Source of the DNA: Escarpia spicata
Lineage: Eukaryota > Annelida > Polychaeta > Sabellida > Siboglinidae
Direction: 5' to 3'
DNA: 64,000 nucleotides
Assembly: GCA_963995525.1 (NCBI GenBank)
Contig: OZ023214.1
Coordinates: 58,708,633-58,772,632 of the forward strand
Shown here: positions 32,850 to 45,274 of the stretch, one piece after another
Layout of the letters: each line of letters starts with the position of its first letter
Position numbering within the stretch: position 1 is the stretch's first letter
Translations under genes and position numbers: made by a program
Notes under the pieces: model-generated
Told to the model about the DNA's origin: nothing
Database searches by the model: none
The model's input: only the letters and a program-made list of their open reading frames with translations

Positions 32850-33010
32850 ACAAAGATAACTTTTTTTAAACATTTTGCTCACATCAATTTAAAGAGAATG
32901 TGTCTTGTTTAAAGGTGTAACACTATGGAATTCTCTAGACAATTCTTTAATATGTTCTAGAAACGTCCATTGCTTAAAAAAAATACACTGATAATATTTT
33001 GCTTACTTAC
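31863..33010 (+). mobile_element. Non-LTR retrotransposon RT remnant, a second family (Jockey/CR1 superfamily, uncertain clade)
   Basis: Plus-strand RT unlike the CR1-like family above. It reads GIFVDLKKAFDTVNHDILAN, then CCVPQGSVLGPKLFILYIND, FADDTNMFYSN (catalytic DD), LTWKKHI and GVTLWNSL-like C-terminal words. There is a stop near 32053 (after SYLKN), the first RT boxes are missing, and there are further frameshifts after 32849. Probable 3' UTR extends to about 33300 with an AATAAA-like word. Confidence 0.78.
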
Positions 33011-33299
33011 TAAACATGTATTGTCGATATTGGACATCACAAATTGTTATTCTTTAGCACAAGTGGTATTGGTGATATATATATTTCACTCTTTTAAAAA
33101 TATAAATTGTATGTTGTAATCACACATGTTGCATATTGTAATATATTCTTGATTGTAATTATATCCAGTGTAATTTGGGCAAGTGTTATAAGTGACACAC
33201 TTCTTCTTGCCCTTTTCGACTTCAAAATTTATTTACAATTGTATATTTGGCATTTTTGTGTATTGTATATTGTGCATGTATTATGTTGTTAAATAAATC

Positions 33300-33790
33300 T
33301 GTGATATATAGTTAATATTAAATGCAATTTTCATATTTTTAAATGTCATTCAAAATGCCCCATCAACTTAAGTATATATTAATCATCATTAATAATATAA
33401 CATAGCACATCTTTATTATTTTATGATAAAATATCGTTAAGCTTAGTAGGTTGAACAAATCAGTTAACAGTTGGTTGAATGAGGTACTTGTCGTTTTAAT
33501 CTTCTGAATACTTGCATGATGTTTTTGCACATATGTCCATCCCCTGCCTGGCATGACAAACCAACCCTTATACAGGCAGTATTTGAAACAGATGCACCAA
33601 AAACTCCATATATATTTTGATGTACAAATTTCAGGAAATAGTTTAGATATTTTTGGCACTTGCTTAATGACTGGAAAACTCCACATAGAATGTAACTGTT
33701 CTTGGAAGAAACAGCCTGTTACTAAGTTCAAAAAGGCCTAAGCATTTGTGAAAAATTCAATTCTTCATGCTTACATTTACAACACTGCAC
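33300..33790. other. Intron left of exon 7, no gene seen
   Basis: AT-rich; no element recognised with confidence. Confidence 0.4.
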
Positions 33791-33794
33791 TTAC

Positions 33795-33932
33795 ACGTGG
33801 CAAAGGAACACTTTGTTTCACTGACATGATTAAATCCATCTGGACAAGCACAGCGACTTCCCATTGGCGTGGGAATACAGACATGATCACATCCGCCATT
33901 CTGTTTGCTACAAGTTGTCACCAACAGAGAAT
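33795..33932 (-). CDS. Exon 7: LDLR-type EGF domain
   Basis: 138-nt phase 1-1 exon with acceptor TTTTTTTAG and donor GTAAGT. It contains CSKQNGGCDHVCIPTPMG and then SRCACPDGFNHVSETKC. The spacing C-x5-GGC-x2-VC-x8-C-x-C-PDGF is diagnostic for the EGF module that caps the YWTD propeller in LDL-receptor family proteins, which independently supports the assignment of exons 2-6. Confidence 0.88.
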
Positions 33933-33969
33933 CTAAAAAAATGCAAAAACAACATTACTAGCTACTAAA

Positions 33970-36900
33970 CTGAATACACTGACCACACAGATACACTGAC
34001 CACACAGATACACTGACAGCACAGATACACTGACCGCACAGATACACTGACTGCACAGATACACTGACTGCACAGATACACTGACAGCACAGATACACTG
34101 ACAGCACAGAATCACTGACTGCACGATACACTGACAGCACAGATACACTGACAGCACAGATACACTGACAGCACAGAATCACTGACTGCACAGATACACT
34201 GACAGCACAGAAACACTGACCACAGAGACACAATAACTGCACAGATACACTGACTGCACAGATACATTTACAGCACAGATACACTGACAGCACAGATACA
34301 TTGACAGCACAGATACACTAATTGCACAGATACATTGACAGCACAGATACATTTACAGCACAGATACACTGACAACACAGATACACTGACTGCACAGATA
34401 CATTGACAGCACAGATACACTGACAGCACAAATACACTGACCGCAGAGACACACTAACTGCACAGATACATTGACTGCACAGATACATTTATAGCACAGA
34501 TACACTGACAGCACAGATACATTGGCAGCACAGATACATTTACAGCACAGATACACTGACTGCACAGATACATTGACAGCAGAGATACACTGACAGCACA
34601 GATACACTGACAACACAAATACACTGACTGCACAGATACACTGGCAGCACAGATACATTGACAGCACAGATACACTGACTGCACAGATACATTGATAGCA
34701 CAGATACACTGACAACACAAATACACTGACCGCAGAGATACATTGACAGCAGAGATACACTGACAGCACAGATACACTAACAGCAGAGATACACTGACAG
34801 CACAGATACACTGACCACACAGATACACTGACAGCAGAGATACATTGACAGCAGAGATACACTGACAGCAGAGATACACTGACAGCACAGATACATTGAC
34901 AGCACAGATACACTGACAGCACAGATGCACTGACCACACAGATACACTGACAGCAGAGATACATTGACAGCACAGATACACTGACTGCACAGATACACTG
35001 ATGGCACAGATACACTGACTGCACAGATACACTGACAGCACAGATACACTGACTGCACAGATACACTGACAGCACAGACACACAGACTGCACAGATACAC
35101 TGACTGCACAGATACACTGACAGCACAGATACACTGACCACACAGATACACTGACAGCACAGATACACTGACAGCACAGATACACTGACAGCACAGATAC
35201 ACTGACAGCAGAGATACATTGACAGCACAGATACACTGACAGCAGAGATACATTGACAGCACAGATACACTGACAGCACAGATACACTAACTGCACAGAT
35301 ACACTGACCGCACAGATACACTGACCGCACAGAAACACTGACAGCAGAGATACACTGACCGCAGAGATACACTGACTGCACAGATACACTGACCGTAGAG
35401 ATACACTGACCGCACAGATACACTGACCGCACAGATACACTGACCGCACAGATACACTGGCAGCACAGATACATTGACAGCACAGATACACTGACTGCAC
35501 AGATACATTGATAGCACAGATACACTGACAACACAAATACACTGACCGCAGAGATACATTGACAGCAGAGATACACTGACAGCACAGATACACTAACAGC
35601 AGAGATACACTGACAGCACAGATACACTGACCACACAGATACACTGACAGCAGAGATACATTGACAGCAGAGATACACTGACAGCAGAGATACACTGACA
35701 GCACAGATACATTGACAGCACAGATACACTGACAGCACAGATGCACTGACCACACAGATACACTGACAGCAGAGATACATTGACAGCACAGATACACTGA
35801 CTGCACAGATACACTGATGGCACAGATACACTGACTGCACAGATACACTGACAGCACAGATACACTGACTGCACAGATACACTGACAGCACAGACACACT
35901 GACTGCACAGATACACTGACTGCACAGATACACTGACAGCACAGATACACTGACCACACAGATACACTGACAGCACAGATACACTGACTGCACAGATACA
36001 CTGATGGCACAGATACACTGACTGCACAGATACACTGACAGCACAGATACACTGACTGCACAGATACACTGACAGCACAGACACACAGACTGCACAGATA
36101 CACTGACTGCACAGATACACTGACAGCACAGATACACTGACCACACAGATACACTGACAGCACAGATACACTGACAGCACAGATACACTGACAGCACAGA
36201 TACACTGACAGCAGAGATACATTGACAGCACAGATACACTGACAGCAGAGATACATTGACAGCACAGATACACTGACAGCACAGATACACTAACTGCACA
36301 GATACACTGACCGCACAGATACACTGACCGCACAGAAACACTGACAGCAGAGATACACTGACCGCAGAGATACACTGACTGCACAGATACACTGACCGTA
36401 GAGATACACTGACCGCACAGATACACTGACAGCAGAGATACACTGACAGCACAGATACACTAACAGCAGAGATACACTGACAGCACAGATACACTGACCA
36501 CACAGATACACTGACAGCAGAGATACATTGACAGCAGAGATACACTGACAGCAGAGATACACTGACAGCACAGATACATTGACAGCACAGATACACTGAC
36601 AGCACAGATGCACTGACCACACAGATACACTGACAGCAGAGATACACTGACAGCAGAGATACACTGACTGCACAGATACACTGATGGCACAGATACACTG
36701 ACTGCACAGATACACTGACAGCAGAGATACACTGACTGCACAGATACACTGATGGCACAGATACACTGACTGCACAGATACACTGACAGCAGAGATACAC
36801 TGACAGCAGAGATACACTGACTGCACAGATACACTGACAGCACAGATACACTGACTGCACAGATACACTGATGGCACAGATACACTGACTGCACAGATAC

Positions 36901-39362
36901 ACTGACAGCACAGATACACTGACTGCACAGATACACTGACAGCACAGACACACTGACTGCACAGATACACTGACTGCACAGATACACTGACAGCACAGAT
37001 ACACTGACCACACAGATACACTGACAGCACAGATACACTGACAGCACAGATACACTGACAGCACAGATACACTGACAGCAGAGATACATTGACAGCACAG
37101 ATACACTGACAGCAGAGATACATTGACAGCACAGATACACTGACAGCACAGATACACTAACTGCACAGATACACTGACAACACAAATACACTGACCGCAG
37201 AGATACATTGACAGCAGAGATACACTGACAGCACAGATACACTAACAGCAGAGATACACTGACAGCACAGATACACTGACCACACAGATACACTGACAGC
37301 AGAGATACACTGACCGCACAGATACACTGGCAGCACAGATACATTGACAGCACAGATACACTGACTGCACAGATACATTGATAGCACAGATACACTGACA
37401 ACACAAATACACTGACCGCAGAGATACATTGACAGCAGAGATACACTGACAGCACAGATACACTAACAGCAGAGATACACTGACAGCACAGATACACTGA
37501 CCACACAGATACACTGACAGCAGAGATACATTGACAGCAGAGATACACTGACAGCAGAGATACACTGACAGCACAGATACATTGACAGCACAGATACACT
37601 GACAGCACAGATGCACTGACCACACAGATACACTGACAGCAGAGATACATTGACAGCACAGATACACTGACTGCACAGATACACTGATGGCACAGATACA
37701 CTGACTGCACAGATACACTGACAGCACAGATACACTGACTGCACAGATACACTGACAGCACAGACACACTGACTGCACAGATACACTGACTGCACAGATA
37801 CACTGACAGCACAGATACACTGACCACACAGATACACTGACAGCACAGATACACTGACTGCACAGATACACTGATGGCACAGATACACTGACTGCACAGA
37901 TACACTGACAGCACAGATACACTGACTGCACAGATACACTGACAGCACAGACACACAGACTGCACAGATACACTGACTGCACAGATACACTGACAGCACA
38001 GATACACTGACCACACAGATACACTGACAGCACAGATACACTGACAGCACAGATACACTGACAGCACAGATACACTGACAGCAGAGATACATTGACAGCA
38101 CAGATACACTGACAGCAGAGATACATTGACAGCACAGATACACTGACAGCACAGATACACTAACTGCACAGATACACTGACCGCACAGATACACTGACCG
38201 CACAGAAACACTGACAGCAGAGATACTCTGACCGCAGAGATACACTGACTGCACAGATACACTGACCGTAGAGATACACTGACCGCACAGATACACTGAC
38301 CGCACAGATACACTGACCGCACAGATACACTGGCAGCACAGATACATTGACAGCACAGATACACTGACTGCACAGATACATTGATAGCACAGATACACTG
38401 ACAACACAAATACACTGACCGCAGAGATACATTGACAGCAGAGATACACTGACAGCACAGATACACTAACAGCAGAGATACACTGACAGCACAGATACAC
38501 TGACCACACAGATACACTGACAGCAGAGATACATTGACAGCAGAGATACACTGACAGCAGAGATACACTGACAGCACAGATACATTGACAGCACAGATAC
38601 ACTGACAGCACAGATGCACTGACCACACAGATACACTGACAGCAGAGATACATTGACAGCACAGATACACTGACTGCACAGATACACTGATGGCACAGAT
38701 ACACTGACTGCACAGATACACTGACAGCACAGATACACTGACTGCACAGATACACTGACAGCACAGACACACTGACTGCACAGATACACTGACTGCACAG
38801 ATACACTGACAGCACAGATACACTGACCACACAGATACACTGACAGCACAGATACACTGACAGCACAGATACACTGACAGCACAGATACACTGACAGCAC
38901 AGATACACTGACCACACAGATACACTGACAGCACAGATACACTGACAGCAGAGATACATTGACAGCACAGATACACTGACAGCAGAGATACATTGACAGC
39001 ACAGATACATTGACAGCACAGATACACTAACTGCACAGATACACTGACCGCACAGATACACTGACCGCACAGAAACACTGACAGCAGAGATACACTGACC
39101 GCAGAGATACACTGACTGCACAGATACACTGACCGTAGAGATACACTGACCGCACAGATACACTGACCGCACAGATACACTGACCGCACAGATACACTGA
39201 CCGCACAGATACACTGTCTGCACAGATACACTGACTGCACAGATACACTGACTGTACAGATACACTGACTGCACAGATACACTGACTGCACAGATACACT
39301 GACTGCACAGATACACTGACAGCAGAGATAAACTGACCGCACAGATACACTGACCGCACAGA
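33970..39362. repeat. 17-bp minisatellite with higher-order structure, about 315 copies
   Basis: Unit CACTGACAGCACAGATA, with variants at the AGC position (TGC, CGC, CAC, AAC, GGC, TAGC), CACAG/CAGAG and CACT/CATT. The rare variant AGATGCAC occurs at 34923, 35739, 36606, 37609 and 38612; spacings of 816, 867, 1003 and 1003 bp are 48, 51, 59 and 59 units, showing large-block duplication. Three units are 51 bp, so all frames read as a 17-residue periodic cysteine-rich string; not coding. It fills the intron between exons 6 and 7, starting about 38 bp from the exon 7 acceptor. Confidence 0.95.
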
Positions 39363-39503
39363 TATACAGATGGTGATTTGGACATTACATTGCATTATGA
39401 GATCACTGACGATAATGAGTTGCATAGCTTTATGCATTTAGAAGAAGATATGTATTTAATGCATTACTTCACACGAATGTGGTAAACCAGGTATTAATCT
39501 CAC

Positions 39504-39610
39504 CTTCGATGCTGCTGTAGGAAGTGATGCTGGGGACAAAACTGTCCAGTGCAGGTTGAACAGGCTTGGCAGTTTCATCTATTTTTGTCACATTGAATTT
39601 TGCTATATAG
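39504..39610 (-). CDS. Exon 6: last propeller strand and linker
   Basis: 107-nt exon, phase 2 in and phase 1 out. The acceptor is TTTTAG and the donor GTGAGA. It reads YIAKFNVTKIDETAKPVQPA and then LDSFVPSITSYSSIE. Of the two possible AG acceptors nine bases apart, only this one keeps the frame; the inner one gives an early stop. It completes the roughly 270-residue propeller length expected for six blades. NVT is a possible glycosylation site. It is the least conserved exon and rests mainly on splice phase. Confidence 0.68.
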
Positions 39611-39876
39611 CTAAAACATAAATCAATATCGATAAGTATTCCCTAGAATCACCATACAGAGGCCAATGTCAGAAGTTACATATTTATGGGGCATTCCATC
39701 TTACAGGACTGCCTACCTGACAAAAACAATTTCCGTGATGAGCCCTCCCTTACACACACCCCCGTCGTTTCCCGCTCCCCAGTCCACAAGGTTGCCAATC
39801 AAATTGTTCTCTGAAGTAGATACAATGCAAGCCCAACCTGTTCATGGTGCCTGGTAATCCAGGAAGTTACTAATTT
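39611..39876. other. Intron right of exon 6, no feature seen
   Basis: Unique-looking non-coding sequence between exon 6 and the TIR element. Confidence 0.4.
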
Positions 39877-39896
39877 AAGGCCTTATTACACTGCTC

Positions 39897-39980
39897 GACG
39901 GCAACTGCAAACCGCGACGGCAACTGCAAACCGCGACGGCAACTGCAAACCGCGACGGCAACTGCAAACCGCGATGGCAA
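39897..39980 (+). repeat. 19-bp subterminal repeat, 4 copies
   Basis: GACGGCAACTGCAAACCGC at 39897, 39916, 39935 and 39954. The first copy overlaps the TIR. Subterminal tandem motifs often serve as transposase-binding sites. Confidence 0.8.
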
Positions 39981-40544
39981 GTGGCAAAATAAAAACCGCT
40001 CTCTATTGAATTAGCGAGACCCTAGTACACTGCCTGACGCCAAAACACTCGACGGCAAAACTGCTCGATGACAAACCGTCAAGAATCAAAACAGAAGCCA
40101 TTTTTCAGAAAATTCCACGCGGCAAATTTCTCTCTGACCAATCAGCGATGTTGTTTTGGTATGACATCAATGTGCACATGTTAGATTGCACTTGTTCCAA
40201 TATAGCGATGTAAACACTTCAAAATAGAGGAAAACGGATTCGAATTAGCAGCGCCGTCTATTGATAACAGTGGTTGAAAACCCCGAATTAGCAGCGCCAT
40301 CTGTTGATAGCCCTGACAAAATTGATGACGTCGGCAGAAAAAGTTATCGAAGAGGTAGAGAGACGGGAATTGCTATATACTCCATCCCATCCTGATTAGG
40401 TAAAAAAAAAATGATCATCATAACTGTCCAGTTCACGGACAAGCCTATGGACTTCTCCATAGTTGTTTCTCTTCTGGAGAATTTCGTGTACCCAGACACG
40501 TCGCTTTTGTCGTCGATTGTTGCGCTGTTTATGCCTTCTGGTAA

Positions 40545-43500
40545 CAACAGTAGGAGTAGTGCTTCCTCCTCTCGATTGTTGCGTTGTTTATGTCTTCTGG
40601 CTAACAACAGTAGGAGTAGTGCTTCCTCCTCTCGATTGTTGCGTTGTTTATGTCTTTTGGCTAACAACAGTAGGAGTAGTGCTTCCTCCTCTCGATTGTT
40701 GCGTTGTTTATGCCTTCTGGCTAACAACAGTAGGAGTAGTGCTTCCTCCTCTCGATTGTTGCGTTGTTTATGCCTTCTGGCTAACAACAGTAGGAGTAGT
40801 GCTTCCTCCTCTCGATTGTTGCGTTGTTTATGCCTTATGGTTAACAACAGTAGGAGTAGGGCTTCCTCCTCTCGATTGTTGCGTTGTTTATGCCTTCTGG
40901 CTAACAACAGTAGGAGTAGTGCTTCCTCCTCTCGATTGTTGCGTTGTTTATGCCTTCTGGCTAACAACAGTAGGAGTAGTGCTTCCTCCTCTCGATTGTT
41001 GCGTTGTTTATGTCTTCTGGCTAACAACAGTAGGAGTAGTGCTTCCTCCTCTCGATTGTTGCGTTGTTTATGCCTTCTGGCTAACAACAGTAGGAGTAGT
41101 GCTTCCTCCTCTCGATTGTTGCGTTGTTTATGCCTTCTGGCTAACAACAGTAGGAGTAGTGCTTCCTCCTCTCGATTGTTGCGTTGTTTATGCCTTATGG
41201 TTAACAACAGTAGGAGTAGTGCTTCCTCCTCTCGATTGTTGCATTGTTTATGCCTTATGGTTAACAACAGTAGGAGTAGTGCTTCCTCCTCTCGATTGTT
41301 GCGTTGTTTATGCCTTATGGTTAACAACAGTAGGAGTAGTGCTTCCTCCTCTCGATTGTTGCGTTGTTTATGCCTTATGGTCAACAACAGTAGGAGTAGG
41401 GCTTCCTCCTCTCGATTGTTGCGTTGTTTATGCCTTATGGTTAACAACAGTAGGAGTAGTGCTTCCTCCTCTCGATTGTTGCGTTGTTTATGCCTTATGG
41501 TTAACAACAGGAGTAGTGCTTCCTCCTCTCGATTGTTGCGTTGTTTATGCCTTATGGTTAACAACAGTAGGAGTAGGGCTTCCTCCTCTCGATTGTTGCG
41601 TTGTTTATGCCTTATGGTTAACAACAGTAGGAGTAGGGCTTCCTCCTCTCGATTGTTGCGTTGTTTATGCCTTATGGTTAACAACAGTAGGAGTAGTGCT
41701 TCCTCCTCTCGATTGTTGCGTTGTTTATGTCTTCTGGCTAACAACAGTAGGAGTAGTGCTTCCTCCTCTCGATTGTTGCGTTGTTTATGCCTTCTGGCTA
41801 ACAACAGTAGGAGTAGTGCTTCCTCCTCTCGATTGTTGCGTTGTTTATGCCTTCTGGCTAACAACAGTAGGAGTAGGGCTTCCTCCTCTTGATTGTTGCA
41901 TTGTTTATGCCTTCTGGTTAACAACAGCAGGAGTAGTGCTTCCTCCTCTCGATTGTTGCGTTGTTTATGCCTTCTGGCTAACAACAGTAGGAGTAGTGCT
42001 TCCTCCTCTCACTTGTTGCGTTGTTTATGCCTTCTGGCTAACAACAGTAGGAGTAGTGCTTCCTCCTCTCGATTGTTGCGTTGTTTATGCCTTCTGGCTA
42101 ACAACAGCAGGAGTAGTGCTTCCTCCTCTTGATTGTTGCGTTGTTTATGCCTTCTGGCTAACAACAGCAGGAGTAGTGCTTCCTCCTCTCGATTGTTGCG
42201 TTGTTTATGCCTTCTGGCTAACAACAGTAGGAGTAGTGCTTCCTCCTCTCGATTGTTGCGTTGTTTATGTCTTCTGGCTAACAACAGCTGGAGTAGTGCT
42301 TCCTCCTCTCGATTGTTGCGTTGTTTATGCCTTCTGGCTAACAACAGTAGGAATAGTGCTTCCTCCTCTCGATTGTTGTGTTGTTTATGCCTTCTGGCTA
42401 ACAACAGTAGGAGTAGTGCTTCCTCCTCTCGATTGTTGCGTTGTTTATGCCTTTTGGCTAACAACAGTAGGAGTAGTGCTTCCTCCTCTCGATTGTTGCG
42501 TTGTTTATGCCTTCTGGCTAACAGTAGGAGTAGTGCTTCCTCCTCTCGATTGTTGCATTGTTTATGCCTTCTGGCTAACAACAGTAGTAGTAGTGCTTCC
42601 TCCTCTCGATTGTTGCGTTGTTTATGCCTTTTGGCTAACAACAGTAGGAGTAGTGCTTCCTCCTCTCGATTGTTGCGTTGTTTATGCCTTCTGGCTAACA
42701 ACAGTAGGAGTAGTGCTTCCTCCTCTCGATTGTTGCGTTGTTTATGCCTTCTGGCTAACAACAGTAGGAGTAGTGCTTCCTCCTCTCGATTGTTGCGTTG
42801 TTTATGCCTTCTGGCTAACAACAGTAGGAATAGTGCTTCCTCCTCTCGATTGTTGCGTTGTTTATGTCTTCTGGCTAACAACAGCAGGAGTAGTGCTTCC
42901 TCCTCTCGATTGTTGCGTTGTTTATGCCTTTTGGCTAACAACAGTAGGAATAGTGCTTCCTCCTCTCGATTGTTGCGTTGTTTATGTCTTCTGGCTAACA
43001 ACAGTAGGAGTAGTGCTTCCTCCTCTCGATTGTTGCGTTGTTTATGCCTTCTGGCTAACAACAGTAGGAATAGTGCTTCCTCCTCTCGATTGTTGTGTTG
43101 TTTATGCCTTCTGGCTAACAACAGTAGGAGTAGTGCTTCCTCCTCTCGATTGTTGCGTTGTTTATGCCTTTTGGCTAACAACAGTAGGAATAGTGCTTCC
43201 TCCTCTCGATTGTTGCGTTGTTTATGCCTTTTGGCTAACAACAGTAGGAATAGTGCTTCCTCCTCTCGATTGTTGCGTTGTTTATGCCTTCTGGCTAACA
43301 ACAGTAGGAATAGTGCTTCCTCCTCTCGATTGTTGCATTGTTTATGCCTTCTGGCTAACAACAGTAGGAGTAGTGCTTCCTCCTGTCGATTGTTGCGTTG
43401 TTTATGCCTTTTGGCTAACAACAGTAGGAATAGTGCTTCCTCCTCTCGATTGTTGCGTTGTTTATGCCTTTTGGCTAACAACAGTAGGAGTAGTGCTTCC

Positions 43501-43990
43501 TCCTCTCGATTGTTGTGTTGTTTATGCCTTTTGGCTAACAACAGTAGGAGTAGTGCTTCCTCCTCTCGATTGTTGTGTTGTTTATGCCTTTTGGCTAACA
43601 ACAGTAGGAGTAGTGCTTCCTCCTCTCGATTGTTGTGTTGTTTATGCCTTTTGGCTAACAACAGTAGGAATAGTGCTTCCTCCTCTCGATTGTTGTGTTG
43701 TTTATACCTTTTGGCTAACAACAGTAGGAGTAGTGCTTCCTCCTCTCGATTGTTGTGTTGTTTATGCCTTTTGGCTAACAACAGTAGGAATAGTGCTTCC
43801 TCCTCTCGATTGTTGTGTTGTTTATGCCTTTTGGCTAACAACAATAGGAGTAGTGCTTCCTCCTCTCGATTGTTGTGTTGTTTATGCCTTTTGGCTAACA
43901 ACAGTAGGAGTTGTGCTTCCTCCTCTCGATTGTTGCGTTGTTTATGCCTTCTGGCTAACAACAGTAGGAGTAGTGCTTCCTCCTCTCGAT
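40545..43990 (+). repeat. 60-bp minisatellite inside the TIR element, about 57 copies
   Basis: Unit CTCGATTGTTGCGTTGTTTA, TGCCTTCTGGCTAACAACAG, TAGGAGTAGTGCTTCCTCCT, period 60 bp with two units shortened by a few bases (near 41510 and 42520). Sub-blocks: a run of units with CTTATGGTTAAC (about 41170-41700), GGAATAG variants from 42350 on, and TTGTGTTG variants at the right end. 60 is divisible by 3, so frames on both strands stay open for over 1000 codons; spurious. Confidence 0.95.
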
Positions 43991-44154
43991 TGATTCTTTT
44001 GCCTGCCATATTTTACAGTGTCTACAAGCTGTTCACGTCACAAATTTGCATATGTCGTCAAGTATTGCTGCGCTCTATGTACTAGGCTCTGCTCGCGGTT
44101 TCCCGCTTGGCCGTCGAGGTTTTGCCGTTGCCGTCGAGCAGTGTAATAGGGCTT

Positions 44155-44940
44155 TTATTCATCAAAAGTAGATATACTTTGTTTCAACATATTGTATTGC
44201 TACAGTGTAACTGTTATCAGCAATTATGGTCATCAGTTGGCACTTCAAAGGGATGCTTGCTTCACAACATCCAATAAGTTACATTGTGTTAATTACAGCT
44301 GTCAAAGTGCATGCATGGCCAGACATGCCCAAGTGTTTACGTGTGTAGAAAGACAGCGCCAGTGAATAGCCAACAATCATCCAACGAGCTTCTAAATTTA
44401 CAACACACAGCAGGAAACATTACAATTATTACTAACAGTCAATGACAACGTTAAATTATTGTATTCAAATAGAAAGCTTTGAATAAAAATATGATAGTTT
44501 TATATTGTAATTACAACAATTATAATACTTATTTAAAATTAGACATTTTATAATTATATTCATAACTTTCAGAAAACCTGTAAATTTTATTAATGTCTAG
44601 ACGCGCATTAATGACACTGATATTTTTGGCTGCTGTAATTGCTGTTGACTGACAGATGCAGACATAATAATATGCCCATGTGCCACACGCCCCACGTGCC
44701 ATGGCAGTCATCAGCAGGCTGCTGGCAGTCAAAGTTGTAACATCTGTATAATTTTCTGTAGTCGGATATTTTTATTTCCGTAATACAGTGGCAGTTTCCG
44801 TAATGCTGTAATCTGAGATTAATTTCCGTAATGATTACGGAAAATCCGTAATGGTAGGCAGCCCTGGTCTTAATTCAAGTAAAATAAAAAATATCTACTA
44901 GCATTTATTTTTGAATTCATCATTTTTTTACAATTACCGC
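44155..44940. other. Intron, no gene; TTTCCGTAAT-rich patch
   Basis: Mostly unremarkable. At 44763-44870 the word TCCGTAAT occurs several times, including the palindrome CCGTAATGATTACGG, next to CAGCCCTGG, which on the other strand (CCAGGGCTG) resembles one hAT-type terminus. I cannot find the partner end. Confidence 0.35.
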
Positions 44941-44949
44941 ACAATTTTA

Positions 44950-45270
44950 TTTAACTACTTACATACTGGCAATCTAGTCTTCATATTCCAGCATTCCTAT
45001 GAGGAAGGCATCATCCCATCTGATTGGTCTATGGTGATTTTTAAGAAGGGTGACAAAACCAAACCATGAAACTAAAGATTGACTTCATTTACATGCATTA
45101 CATGCAAAGTAGTGGAACACATTGTGTGCAGCCAGATCAGTCAATATTATACACAAAGTGGTCTACTCCATCAACCAATTGAAGCAGATGCCTGTCATAT
45201 TTCTGGAATTCAGTAAAACTTTCGATTAAGCATCTCACAATACACACCTTAACAAAATCCAGTATGTACA
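44950..45270 (+). mobile_element. Jockey-like LINE RT remnant (5' of the 75-bp array)
   Basis: Degenerate frame reading FQHSYEEGIIPSDWSMVIFK then KGDKTKP, CITCKVVEHI and QSGLLHQPIEADA, matching the RT stretch W-x-x-x-x-V-x-P-x-x-K-x-G-D, then K-V-x-E-x-I of Jockey-type LINEs. Stops and frameshifts present. It leads into the 75-bp array, which repeats the next RT segment. Confidence 0.65.
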
Positions 45271-45274
45271 ATAG

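Larger units (their letters stand above)
39877..44154. mobile_element. Non-autonomous TIR DNA element enclosing the 60-bp array
   Basis: The left end (39877-39905) AAGGCCTTATTACACTG then CTCGACGGCAAC matches the reverse complement of the right end (about 44126-44154) AAAGCCCTATTACACTG then CTCGACGGCAAC. Beyond that the inverted match continues more loosely (GCAAACC / GCAAAACC, GACGGC). The left subterminal region has four 19-bp copies of GACGGCAACTGCAAACCGC. No transposase is present. I find no convincing target-site duplication, so the superfamily is open. Inserted in the intron between exons 5 and 6. Confidence 0.78.

Noticed and set aside
33958..39385. Cysteine-rich open frames (up to 960 codons) in the 17-bp array
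   Set aside because: Same periodicity effect (3 x 17 = 51). Every frame gives the same 17-residue string. No start context, splice link or domain.
40344..44085. Open frames on both strands of the 60-bp array (LLLLLARRHKQRNNREEEA-type and others)
   Set aside because: Period divisible by 3; frames open on both strands simultaneously, which real genes rarely show. The array lies within a TIR element.
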